Source of the DNA: an uncultured Elusimicrobia bacterium
Lineage (GTDB): Bacteria > Elusimicrobiota > Elusimicrobia > Elusimicrobiales > UBA9959
Reading direction: 5' to 3'
Assembly (NCBI GenBank): GCA_903879915.1
Contig: CAIRNJ010000051.1
Location: forward strand, 16,285 to 80,284
DNA length: 64,000 bases
Shown: positions 47,523 to 59,500 of the stretch, in pieces
Numbering within the stretch: position 1 is the stretch's first letter
How the letters are laid out: every line of letters begins with the position of its first letter
Program-made: the position numbers and the translations under genes
The notes under the pieces: model-generated
What the model was told of the DNA's origin: nothing
Databases searched by the model: none
Seen by the model: the letters and a program-made list of their open reading frames with translations, nothing else

Positions 47523-50500
47523 CTACGGTTTCATCCTCGCCATTTCCAGGCCGTCCACATAAATACTTACCCACCCGGCGGACGTGTCAACTTTAAAGGT
47601 GGTGCCGGCATTCTTCACTTCGAGCGGCATGGAAGGCGCAGGTACGCCCAGCCCCACCTTGCCCGCAAAATAATTGTTCCCTGTGCCGCTGGAAATTATC
47701 ACGCCGGTCTGCGAAAGATTCCCGGCCACGGTAAGTCTCTGGTCAGGCGCCGTGGTGCCGATGGCCACATTGCCGGCATTATCGAATACTAACGGTGTAT
47801 TTGTTCCGCCGATAGTGCTCTTTGTTATGAACTGGTAACCCACCTTGCTGCCGGCAATTACGAACGGATTAACATACATGTTATAGGCGGTAGGCTCAGA
47901 GGGAAGACTGACCATCAGACTACCGGCCACTTCCAGCCTTTGCTGCGGCGCCGAAGTGCCGATACCGACATTGCCGGCGCTGTACAGCTCGCCTACGCCC
48001 AGCTTGCCGCTGGGCGTTGTGCTGAGAATGGAACCGGTGGTAGAGAACCTGAAATTGCCCTGGTTCCCGTTGCCGCCGCCGTTCGGGTAGAAAGAAAGGT
48101 CGCCCCACAGCACTGAGGCGCCGTTAAAGCGCACCGCGCCGCCGTATTGGTCCGCGGTAAAGCCCGCCGCGCTGCCGCTGCCGAACATTGCGGCGATAAC
48201 ATTGGAACCAGAGGAGAAAAGACTGGCCGCGCCGGTGTTGGCGCCGGCTTTATTGAACGTAGCTGTATCAGCTACGGTCAGCGTACCATTAACGCTCAGC
48301 CCGGTAAGCGTGCCCACGGAGGTGATGTTCGGCTGCGCGGCGGTGGTCACCGTAGCCGCCGTGCCCGATACGTTGCCCGTTACATTACCGACCAACGCCG
48401 CCGTTATGGTGCCGGCGGTGAAATTGCCGGCGGCATCGCGCGCCACTATGGCGCTGGCAGTATTGCCGGCGGCCGCAGTGGTGGCCGAGTTGGAAACCTT
48501 GCCGGCGGTGCTGATAGTTGCCAGGTGGGAATCGGTCAGCCCCGAAATAGTGGTGGCACCCTGGGTTCCGGTAACATCCCCGGCCAGCACTCCGGAAAAA
48601 CTGCTGACGGTTATAGCCCAGGGTCCGGCTTCCTCGCGCACCAGCCTCTTCCAGGCGGTATAAATACCGTCGTTGATGCCGGTGCCGCCCTGGTAAGTGC
48701 GGGTCCAGACGTTCTCGTCGTAATAGCTGGCCGCTATCTGGAAGCCATGGTCGTCGCCAACGCTCTGGTGGCGGGAATTTATCATATTGTACCAGGTTCC
48801 CGTAGTGGGATAATTAGTGCCATTACTTGCCTCATAAAAACCGCTGGGCATGGAGAAGTTTGCGTTGGCAAGCGTGCCCGTAAGCAGCGTGCCCTGCATC
48901 CAGAGGGGCTTGCTGGTTACCCCGGTCCAAGCCACGCTGCCCGCGCTGCCGGTAACATTACCCGCCAGCGCCGCGGTTATGGTGCCCGCGGTGAAATTGC
49001 CGGAGGCATCGCGCGCCACTATGGCGCTGGCAGTGTTGCTGTTGGTGGCTGTAGTGGCGGAATTGGACACCTTGCCGGTGGACGTTATTGTGGACAAATT
49101 GCTGTCCGTTATCGCGCCCGCCAGCATGGCGTTCGTCACCCTGCCGGCGCCTATCGCCGTAACGCCGGCGTTGCTGATGGTCACGTCGCCAGTAACGGCC
49201 GTAGCCGCCGCCTGGCCCGAACCGTTGCCCACCCAGATATTGCCGGAGGCCAGCGCCGTGCCCACCGGCGAAGACGCCTGCTGGTCCAACTGGTAGCGCG
49301 TTCCGGCATTGGCCGCGGTAAAGTAAAGGTGGCTGTTGCTGAATTCTATCGCGCCGGCTTCGGTAGTTGCAAGGTTGGTCCCTGAAGTTAGTTTCAACGG
49401 CGCGGTGCCGGCAGCGGAGGTGCCGGCCTTAAGGTGCAGCGCCGCGGTAGGCGCCGTGGTGCCTATGCCTAAATAGCCGTCCTTATTGAGGCTCATCGCG
49501 ATGGTGGTGCCGTTCTGTTTGCCGCTGTAGAAATCGAGCCGCGCGTACCGGTTCCCAATGGATGCGTCGTCCCAGACCGAGTTGATGAAGTTCGTCTGGA
49601 TCATAGAGCCGCCGGCGTCCTCCAGAACGTAGCGGAAGCCAGTACCGAAGCCCGCCGCGGCCGTCCCCAGAGTAGTTGCCCTGAGGGTCAAAAGAGTAGA
49701 AACAGCGTTCGCCGAGGCTGAATCAGAGCTTATCACCAGCGCGGTATCCGGGCTGGCCGTTCCTATGCCTACGCTGCCCGCCGTTGTCACGCGCATCAGT
49801 TCGGTAGGCGTTGCCCCGGACACTTTTCTTACGATAAAGTTGGCGTTATTGCCCTGCGAGAAATCCACATAAACGCTCCCATTCCCGCCCTTTACAAGAG
49901 TGTCGCCGATCCAGTTCCCTTCCCAGCCGCCAATCTCCAACTGATTAGAGGTATTGAATTTAAAGAGCTGCGCGGCGTGGCTGGCATTGTCGAACGAATA
50001 GACAGCATTATTGTTCGGTACCCTGATATCCCCGGCCACATCAAGTTTTACCCCTGGCGCCGTGGTGCCTATGCCTACATTACCGCTGTTCTTGACCGTT
50101 ACCAGATCGCTGAACGAACCTGTATTAGTTGTCCTGCCCGCGATACGAAGATCGTCGCCGTTGACGCCATTATCGACAGCATACAGATTTACCCCGTAAT
50201 ACGAGTTATGCAGGTAATTCTGAGACATCCTTATTAGCGAGGAGCCCACCGTACCGCCATTCACCGTACTAAGGTTAAATTGCGGCGCCGTGTTCCCAAT
50301 ACCCACATTGCCGTTCGCCGTGTACAGCAGGCCCGCCAATGCCACATTGGACGACACGGTCAGGCCGTAGGCACCGCTGCTGCCCTGCACCGTCATGGTG
50401 CCGGTAAAGATGCCCTGCCCCTGCACACGCGCGTCGCCGGCGACATCCAATTTATAAGCGGGCGCCGTGGTCCCTATGCCGACGTTTCCGGACCCCTTAA

Positions 50501-53500
50501 CGGTAAGCGCCTGAGTATAAGTACTGGCGCCGGACTGCGTAGCCACGAAGAAATCAGCCGCGTTCGCCGCGGTGAACTGCGCCCCGATCTGTACGCCTTG
50601 AGGTGTTAAACCGGAAGTGAACCGTATATCGGACAAGGTGTTCACCGTAGAGTCGCTATTCTTTATCTCGACGGTGGGCGCATGACCGAACACAGGATTT
50701 GTGCCGGTATGCGCGAAACCCGCGTACAAGGCCGTTGCCGCGCCCGAGTTCGCTACTCTTGCAGCGTAAGTGCCGGAGCTGTTGACATCCAGTTTATACG
50801 ACGGGGCTGCAACCCCGACGCCCACATTGCCGGCAAAATAGTTATTACCGGTTCCGCTGGAGATCACAACGCCGGTCTGGCTGATATTTCCGACCACGGT
50901 AAGTTTCTGGTCCGCAACCGCCGTCCCCATGCCTATATTGCCGTTCGCGTCGACCACGAGCTTATTTACTCCAGCCAGCTGGAAGTAATAGCCGTTCAGC
51001 CCCGAATTGACCTCATTGAAGACAAGTGACGCGAAATTTTGCGTGATAGTGGCCCAATAGGAGCCGTTGTTAGTAAATGTAATTCCCTCACCGCCGGTAC
51101 TGCCGCTGCCGCCCAAAGTCAAAAGAGTGCCCGGCGCCGTAGTGCCGATGCCGACATTGCCGCCTTTGAAATACATGCCGGTGGTCGAACTTGGCCCGAT
51201 CCAGGACTCGGCAATAGTGGTCATGGGGTTGATGAGCGAGAATGAATTAGCGGCATTGGTGTAAACACCGTTGCTGACGGTGGAAGCGTTGCCGCTGAGC
51301 GCACCGGCAAAGGTCGTGGCCGTTATAGTGCCCGCGGTGAAGTTGCCTGAAACATCACGCGCCACTATGGAGCTGGCGGTGTTGGCGCTGGAGGAAGGTA
51401 TATCGGCGGCCTGTATGGTGCCGGAGATGAAATTGGTGCCGTTGCCGCGCAGATAGCTGCCGCTCGCAGCCGCTCCGGCCACGCTGAAGCCGGTGCCGGC
51501 GTTCACAACGCCATTGACGTCTAACTTCACCGCCGGCGTCGTAGTGCCGATGCCTACGTTGCCGCCGGCCAGTATAACCACCTCGTTACCTGTAGCGTTG
51601 CCGGTCATTTTAAAGACGGTATCGCCAGTGGTCCTTGTCAGAGCGTCGAGCTGAAGACCCGGTCCGGAGCCATTGGCCCGGGTGAAAATATCCAACTTGG
51701 CCGCCGGCGCTGTGGTGGCTATACCCACGTTGCCGGCTATTAAGGTTCCGCTATAATCCCCGATAGTGCCATTGCCCACCGCGATCTTTGCCGCGGCCAG
51801 GCGTGAAAGGCCGGAATCCTGCGAGCCGGCCGTAGCGTTTGAAGCTGACGAGAATAGATAGCCGGAGCCCGTGCCTACGATCGGGTAATTGTAAGTAAGG
51901 TTCACGTACCCGCTTCCGGAACCGACACCGCCGTTATAGACGAGATTGTTCAGGCTTATATAGCCGTTGGAGTCGGTAGCCAGATCGTTATATTTCGCCG
52001 AATTGGAAGCATTGGTTATTCTCACAGTCCCGCTCACTTCCAGCAACTGCCGCGGCCCCGTAGTGCCGATGCCCACATTGCCGTTCATATCTATCCGCAT
52101 ACGCTCAGCCCAGTCCGTAGTCTGATCGGCAGTGCCGTTAGTATAGAACGCTAACCCGCTGCGGAAATAGTTGGCTTCTCCCGTTTGCAGGATACCCGCA
52201 GAACGTTTGGTGTATCCAGTATAATTCGGGATCCAGACTATTCCGCCGCCCATCGTGCCCGGGCCGTTATTGGGGCCGAACCTTACGGAGTTCGTATCCG
52301 CAGCGCCGCCTACGGTGGCGAGGTCAAGCTTGTACGCCGGCGCCGTAGTGCCGATGCCCACATTGCCCGTTCCTCCGGGCATAAGCGCCAGATTGGCTCC
52401 CGAGGCCGTTATTATCTGGTTAGGCCCGGCGCCGGCGAAGGTAATGCCCGCCCCCGCGCCGGTAAGGTTAAGCGCCGACGCGCCGGCATTTGAATTGGTC
52501 AGCACGCCGCTCATGCCCAGCGTGGTCACCCCGGAAATGGCGCCGCTCATTGTCAGCCCGGTAAGGGTGCCTACGGAGGTGATGCCCGGCTGCGCCGCAG
52601 TGGTCACCGTGGCCGCAGTACCGGACACGTTGCCGGTTACATTGCCGACGAAAGTTGTAGCGGTTATAGTACCCGCGGTGAAGTTGCCGGAGGCGTCGCG
52701 CGCCACAATGGTGCTGGCCGTGTTGGTGTTGATAGCTGTAGTGGCAGAATTGGACACCTTGCCTGAGGTGGCTATGGTAGCCAGCTTAGTATCAACTATA
52801 CCGGCTGAGGCTGATATTTCGGCGTTGGTTATGCCTATGCCGCTCAGCCGCGCCAGCGGCAGCACGCCGGTGGTCAGGTCGGCCGCGCTGCGCGTGGCCA
52901 GGTCGGCCAGCGAAGAGCCGGTTTTATCCACGTGCGCCCATTCTATTGAACCGGCAGAGGACGAATTGATGGCGGTTATCGCGCTGTTCCCCGCCGCCGC
53001 AGTGTTGGCCAACGCGTTAGCGGTAGTGGCCGTGGTGGCGGTTAAAGCGTTGCCATTCAGCGCGCCGGCGAAGGTGGTGGCCGTTATCGTGCCCGCGATG
53101 AAGTTGCCGGAAGCGTCGCGCGCCACTATGGCGCTGGCCGTGTTGGCGCTGGCCGCGGTGGTGGCCGAGTTCGCAACCTTGTCGGCCGTGGCGATCTGGT
53201 TAAGATTCGTATCAGTTATGCCGCCCGCCAGGTCCGCGTTGGTCACCACTCCGGCGCTTATTGCTGTAACGCCGGTGTTTGAGATAGTTACATCGCCGGT
53301 CATAGCCGCCGCCGCTGCCTGGTTAGAAGCATTACCCACCCAGATATTGCCGCTGTTAAGCGTAGTCCCCACGGGCGAGGGCGTCTGCTGGTCCAGCTGG
53401 TAGCGCGCGCCGGCATTGGCCGCGGTGAAGTAAAGATGGCTGTTGCTGAATTCTATCGCGCCGGCTTCGGTGGTGCCAAGGTTGGTCCCTGAAGTAAGTT

Positions 53501-56500
53501 TCAACGGGGCCGTGCCCGCGGTTGCCGTACCCGCCTTAAGGTGCAGCGCCGCGGTAGGCGCGGTTATCCCTATGCCGACGCCGCCTTCCACCAGCATCGA
53601 CCTGTGGCTGTAAACATCGCCGGCGCTGCTTGAAGCCGTCTCGCCGCCGCTAGAGATGTCGGTGCGGATCACGTCTCCGCCCGTCAGGTCCGTGAACGTT
53701 ACCACCAGATTCTTTGTGTTGGTTACCGCCGCCGCTCCGAACTCATATTCATACCCGGACGTTCCGGCTCTCACGTACAGATCGAAGCCGGCCGTGGAAT
53801 CGCCGTGCCCGCGGCCGACCTCAAAGGGCTGCATCTTATACCAGCTTCCCGGGTATGTGGTGCCAAGCTGAGCGTAGCCGCCCTGGAAAAGGTACAGCTT
53901 GCTGCCGGAGTTGGCGCTTGTTTTCGACTGCACCTGTACCAGTACGGAAACAGGCCCTTCCGGATTGGAAAGGAAACGGGACAACGGTTTTGTGTTCCCG
54001 GCGGTCACGGCAAGGCTGTGCTGATAAACGCGGGCATAGCGGCTGTCGGAACTCTGGGCGCCTATGCGCAAAGCGCCGCTCGCGTTTATGTCGCCGGCCA
54101 CATCCAGCCTATAGCCCGGCGCCGTGGTCCCCATGCCGACATTGCCGCCCTTGAAATATACGCCGGCGGTAGAACTCGGCCCGATCCAGGATTCCGCGAT
54201 AGTAGTCAAAGGGTTGATAAGCGTGAACGAGTTCGCGGCATTAGTATAAACGCCGCTGGTAACGGTGCCCGCGTTGCCGGTGACGCTGCCTGCGATAGGA
54301 GCGGTAACAGTCAAGCCGCTAAGAGTACCGACCGACGTGATAGCCGTTTGCGCCGCGCCTGTCACCGTGGCCGCGGTGCCAGTAACATTACCGGTCACAT
54401 TTCCTACCAGCGCCGCCGTTATGGTACCCGCGGTGAAATTGCCGGAGGCGTCGCGCGCCACTATGGCGCTGGCACTATTGCTATTGGTGGCCGTAGTGGC
54501 GGCATTGGACACTTTACCTGGTGTGGTTATTGTGGCCAGCTTCGTGTCAGCTATCGAGCCGGCCAGGTCGGCGTTGGTTACAACACCGGCGGTTATTGCC
54601 GTTACGCCGGTATTGCTTATCGTTACGTCGCCGGTAACAGCGGTAGCCGCAGCCTGGTTAGAGGCATTACCCACCCAGATATTGCCGCCGGTCAGGGCCG
54701 TTCCCACCGGCGAGGGAGTCTGCTGGTCCAGCTGGAGCCGCCCGGTGGTGGATGTTGAGAAGTAAAGATGGCTGCCGTCAAATTCAACAGCGCCTATTTC
54801 CGGAGCGGTAAGATTGGTCCCTGCGGTAAGTTTCAGCGGTGCGGTGCCCGCTGTAGCCGTGCCGGCCTTAAGGTGCAGCGCCGCGGCAGGGGCCGTAATC
54901 CCTATGCCCACGTTGCCGGCGTTATCTATGGACATCTTCACGGTCCCGTTGGCATTCTGGCTGGCCGTGTAGAAATTTATGCCGCCATAACTGCTTCCCA
55001 CGGAATCCCCCAGCTGGATACCGACGTTCCGCGCGCTGCCGTTCCCTTTGCTCCACAGGTCCAGCCGCTGGGTGGCTATCACATACGCATCGTTCGCCGT
55101 CAGGCCGTCCGTTCTTGAATCCGTTCCGGCCGCCAGCAGCTGAAGGTCGGCGCCGCCGGGCGCCTGCGCCACAAGAACAGCCGCGTCGCCGCCGGTGCCG
55201 CTGTTTATGCCGCTGGGCGCGAATACGCCTAGGGCGGAAGGGCCCGCCTGCGTGCCGGCGCCTACGACCTCGAGGTTCTTCGACGGGCTGGTAGTTCCGA
55301 TGCCCACGTTGCCGGAATTATCTATGCGCACTCTTTCTGCGGGCGTGGTGCCGGCGCCGGACGCGCTTGTTTTGAACAGCAGCGCGCCGCCCCCGTCCAC
55401 GGCCGACTGAACGCCCGCGATATTCGCCGATTCTTTTGAAGTTCCCGAGTTGTTAGGAGCGAAGAAACTTAAATAGGGGCCTCTGTCCGTTGATGAGTTG
55501 CCGGTAACCTCCAACCTCAGGGCTTCGGCGGCGGTGGCGGGAGTGTTCCCGTAATTCACGTGGAGCTTGGCCCCGGGCGCCGTAGTGCCGATGCCGGCGT
55601 TGCCGTTCGAGATGAACCGGGCGTACTCCGTGGCTCCCGTCCTGTCCGCGAAACGCGTAACGTCGCTCTTTATTAAGATCTGCCGCCCGCTGGCGCTCGC
55701 GTTCAGAACAATAACATCGCCCCCGGAAACCCCGGCCCCGTTCGAAACAGTTAACGTTCCGCCATTCGAGTTTATCTGCCCGTTATTCCCGGAGTTCGCG
55801 AAATTGATCTGCGCCCCGTCAGTAGGCAGGCTGACGGAGCCCGTAAGCCGCGCCGAACCTGCAACATCAAGGCTGACCGACGGCGTGGTTGTCCCGATCC
55901 CCACATTGCCGCCGAAATAGGAGAGCCCGCGGTTAACGTATACGCCATAAGCGGTGCCCGAGCCGCCGGTAAGATATGAATCCGCATACAGTCCGTATAA
56001 GGTCGCATTGACGGGAGTGCCCGCAGTCGTTATGTCGGCGACAACGGCTTTTCCTATGCCGCTGTTCGCGTTCTGCGTTCTTGTCACGTTCAAGGAAGTG
56101 CTGTTGTTCCAGTTATCTATATCCTGAACGTCCAGTTTTGCCCCGGGCCCGGTAGTACCGATGCCGACCTTGCCGCTGAAGATCCCTGTGCCGGTAAGGT
56201 TCAGATTTCCCGTCTGCTGCGTGCCCGGCGTTGCGCTCTGCAGCTGTACGGCGTCCGTAAGCCCGTAGCCGCCTATTGTGGTGGGGTTGGTGCCGGCGGT
56301 AACGCGCCCTTTGGCGTCCGTGGTAACCGACCTATACGTGCCCGCCGTGCCTACGCTGGCCAGCGTGGTGGCATTACCCGAGGAAGTCACATCGCCTGTC
56401 AGGTTGGCGTTGGTGGTTACAGTGGCCGCGGTGCCGTTCAGCGCGCCGGTGAAGGTGGTTGCTGTTATAGTGCCCGCGGTGAAGTTGCCGGAAACGTCGC

Positions 56501-59500
56501 GCGCCACTATGGCGCCGGCCGTGTTGGTGTTGACCGCAGTGGTGGCGGAATTGGACACCTTGTTCGCGGTGGTTATGGTGGACAACTTGCTGTCCGCAAT
56601 GGAGCCGGCCAGGTCGGCGTTGGTTACCACACCGGCGCCTATTGCCGTTACGCCGGTATTGCTTATCGTTACGTCGCCGGTAACGGCCGCTGCCGCGGCC
56701 TGGCCCGAACCGTTGCCCACCCAGATATTGCCGGAGGCCAGCGCCGTTCCCACCGGAGAAGGCGCCTGTTGGTCCAACTGATATCTTGCCCCGGCATCGG
56801 ACGCGGTAAAGTAAAGATGGCTTCCGTCGAATTCTATGGCGCCCGCTTCGGTGGCGTTAAGGTTAGTCCCCGAAGTAAGTTTTAACGGAGCGGTGCCGGC
56901 GGCGGTCGTGCCGGCCTTAAGGTGCAGCGCCGCGGCAGGAGCCGTAGTCCCGATGCCGATATTGCCGTTGGTTAACACGCTCACTACCACACCGGAATCC
57001 AGATTGTCGACATTATACGCCAGCCTGAAAGAATTGTCGGTGTTCTTTCTCCCCAGGGACCATTTGCTGGTGGCGCCAAACGTGCTGCCGTCGCCGAAAT
57101 TCAGCACTGAACTGCCGGTGAGACCTTCCAGCCGCAAATGCGCCTCGCCATCGGTTCTCCCGAACCGCGCCAGGTTAGTATTGGCCGTTACCTGCTGGTC
57201 CAGCATGAACGCGGGGGCCGTAGTGCCAAGGCCTACTCGCCCCGAGGCCATTACCGTCAGGCTCCCGCCTCCCACCTGGAACAGGCCCGCTGGCGTTGTG
57301 GTTCCAACACCTACATTGCCGGAAGGCTTAACGATCATTCTCACAGTATTTTCCGCTAGGTTCGTAAACTGGACATCGCTGTCGGTCTGCAGAAGAAGAT
57401 AGCCATCAGCTTTCAGGCGCGTATCGTTATGCCCGTACAAAGTCATTGCCCCCTGGCCGCTGCCCTGGGGGCCGGACTGCAGCGTCAAATTATTGGCGGC
57501 GTTGATGCTAAGCACGGAAACATCCGAGCTGTTAGCCGCGTTCCGCCAGTATAGATTGGAATTATTGGATAACCTGACGTCTCCCGCGACATCGAGCTTA
57601 TACCCCGGCGCCGCCGTCCCGACGCCGACATTGCCGCCGCGCGCGTTCAGGAGAAGCGGAACGCCATACCCGGCTGAAAAATCGTTATACGCCTGTATCT
57701 GGCCCCACTCACCAACGCCGGCATCTTGACGGTAACCGATGCCGAGGTAGTTCGAAGTATCGCCGTCGGACCGGACATTCAGCTGGTAGTCGCTTCTTGC
57801 CTGCGGTGCCCTGTTGCCGTCAGGCCCCTGGACATCCAGCCTCGTCCCGGGACTCGTTGTGATGGGCGTTCCTATAGCCACACTCCCTGCCATAAAAACA
57901 TTGCCGGAGAGCCCGAGGGCGCCGCCAATTCTGTTGTTGAACGAATAGTAAGTCGGGCCGGGATCGCTTGCCACCAAACCGCCCATTACAAGGTAACTGT
58001 CAAAATACGAACCGCCGGTAACATGTATCGAACCTGAAACGTCAAGTTTATAGGAATTATTCGGGCTTGTAGTGCCGATGCCGAGCGTGCCTGAAGTGTT
58101 CCAGATGCCTGAACCGGGAAAACTAACGCCGCTGCTGAAGGTTTGCGTGCTGCTCCAGGTCACTAAAGCGCTTTGCGTGGCCGCCAGGCCGGGGTTCGGA
58201 TAAGTGCCGCTCAAAGCCCCGCCGGCCGAGCCGCTGGGAGGAGCGCCGGCGGATGTGCCGGTGATGCTTATCGGCCAGGTGCCGGTGGCGTTAGAACCGC
58301 CGAGATACGCGTATTTTCCGGATAAAGCCGTGCCAGCCTCGCGCAGGTTGGCGGAAGCGTTGATATCTCCGCCCTGCACATCCAGTTTATATCCCGGAAC
58401 GCCCGTGCTGATGCCGACATTGCCGCCGTGGTCCACGGCCAGCATCGCGCTCCCGTCGTTACTGCTCACCTTAACAGCGTAGGTGTCGCTCGCGCCCTGC
58501 TTTATTTCCAGTTTCGCACCCGGCGCCGTAGTACCGATGCCGACGCTGCCAGCGTTGGAAATCCGCATCCTTTCATCTTCCGCCGAGAAGTTGGTGTTGC
58601 CCAGCTGGTTATAGAAGAGCGTGTTGCCGTTCCCATCATTGCCGATCGCTATTTTATTGCCGTTATTCGTGTTCCTGATATTTATATACCCGCCGTTCAC
58701 TGCATTGGCCGAGAAAACCGAGCTTAACCCGTTGTAGCTGACCGTTTTCAGCGTGCTAACCCCGCCGATAGGAGCCCCTGCCCCGACCATCATCCCGTCA
58801 GAGTCTATTCGCGCGTATTGCGTGCCCTGATTTGAGAACCTGAACAGTGTCGAGCCTGCGCCTCCGTCCAAAGTGACCGCGCCGTCAGAAATATTCCTTC
58901 CCAGCGTAAAGGTACCGTTGCCGCTGAATTTAAGCGCATTATTATAATCAGTTGCAGCTATTTCCAGCTTAGCCCCCGGGCTCGCAGTTCCGACGCCGAC
59001 GTTGCCGCTGTTCTGTACTACCAGCATTCCGGCGCCGTCATTACTGCTAACCTTCACCGCGTACACGTCGCTCGCGCTCTGCTTTATTTCCAGTTTCGCA
59101 CCCGGCGCCGTAGTTCCGATACCGACATTGCCGCTCCCTAAGATCGTCATCTTTTCGTTGGCGGCGGCAAAGCCGCCCATGGTAAAGCTCAGTTTAGTAT
59201 CGGGAGCGGTGTAACCCGCGCCGATTATCGCCCGGTTGTTCCCAGAAGGATCAAAGCCGATACCCATGTACTGTGTGCCATCCTGGCCGACACGGAGCTG
59301 TGTGGTGTCGGCCCCATAGGAACGAATATCCAGGGCAACAAGCGGATCGTTGGTTTTGATCCCGACCTTTTGCGAATAGTCGAAATTGATTATCGGATTC
59401 CCGAGATAGTTGTTAATGCTGAGCCCGTAACCGCTGCCGGTGCTCTCAAGGCCCAATGAATAGATATTATAAAGAGGGTTAGAGGCTTCCGAGAAACGAA

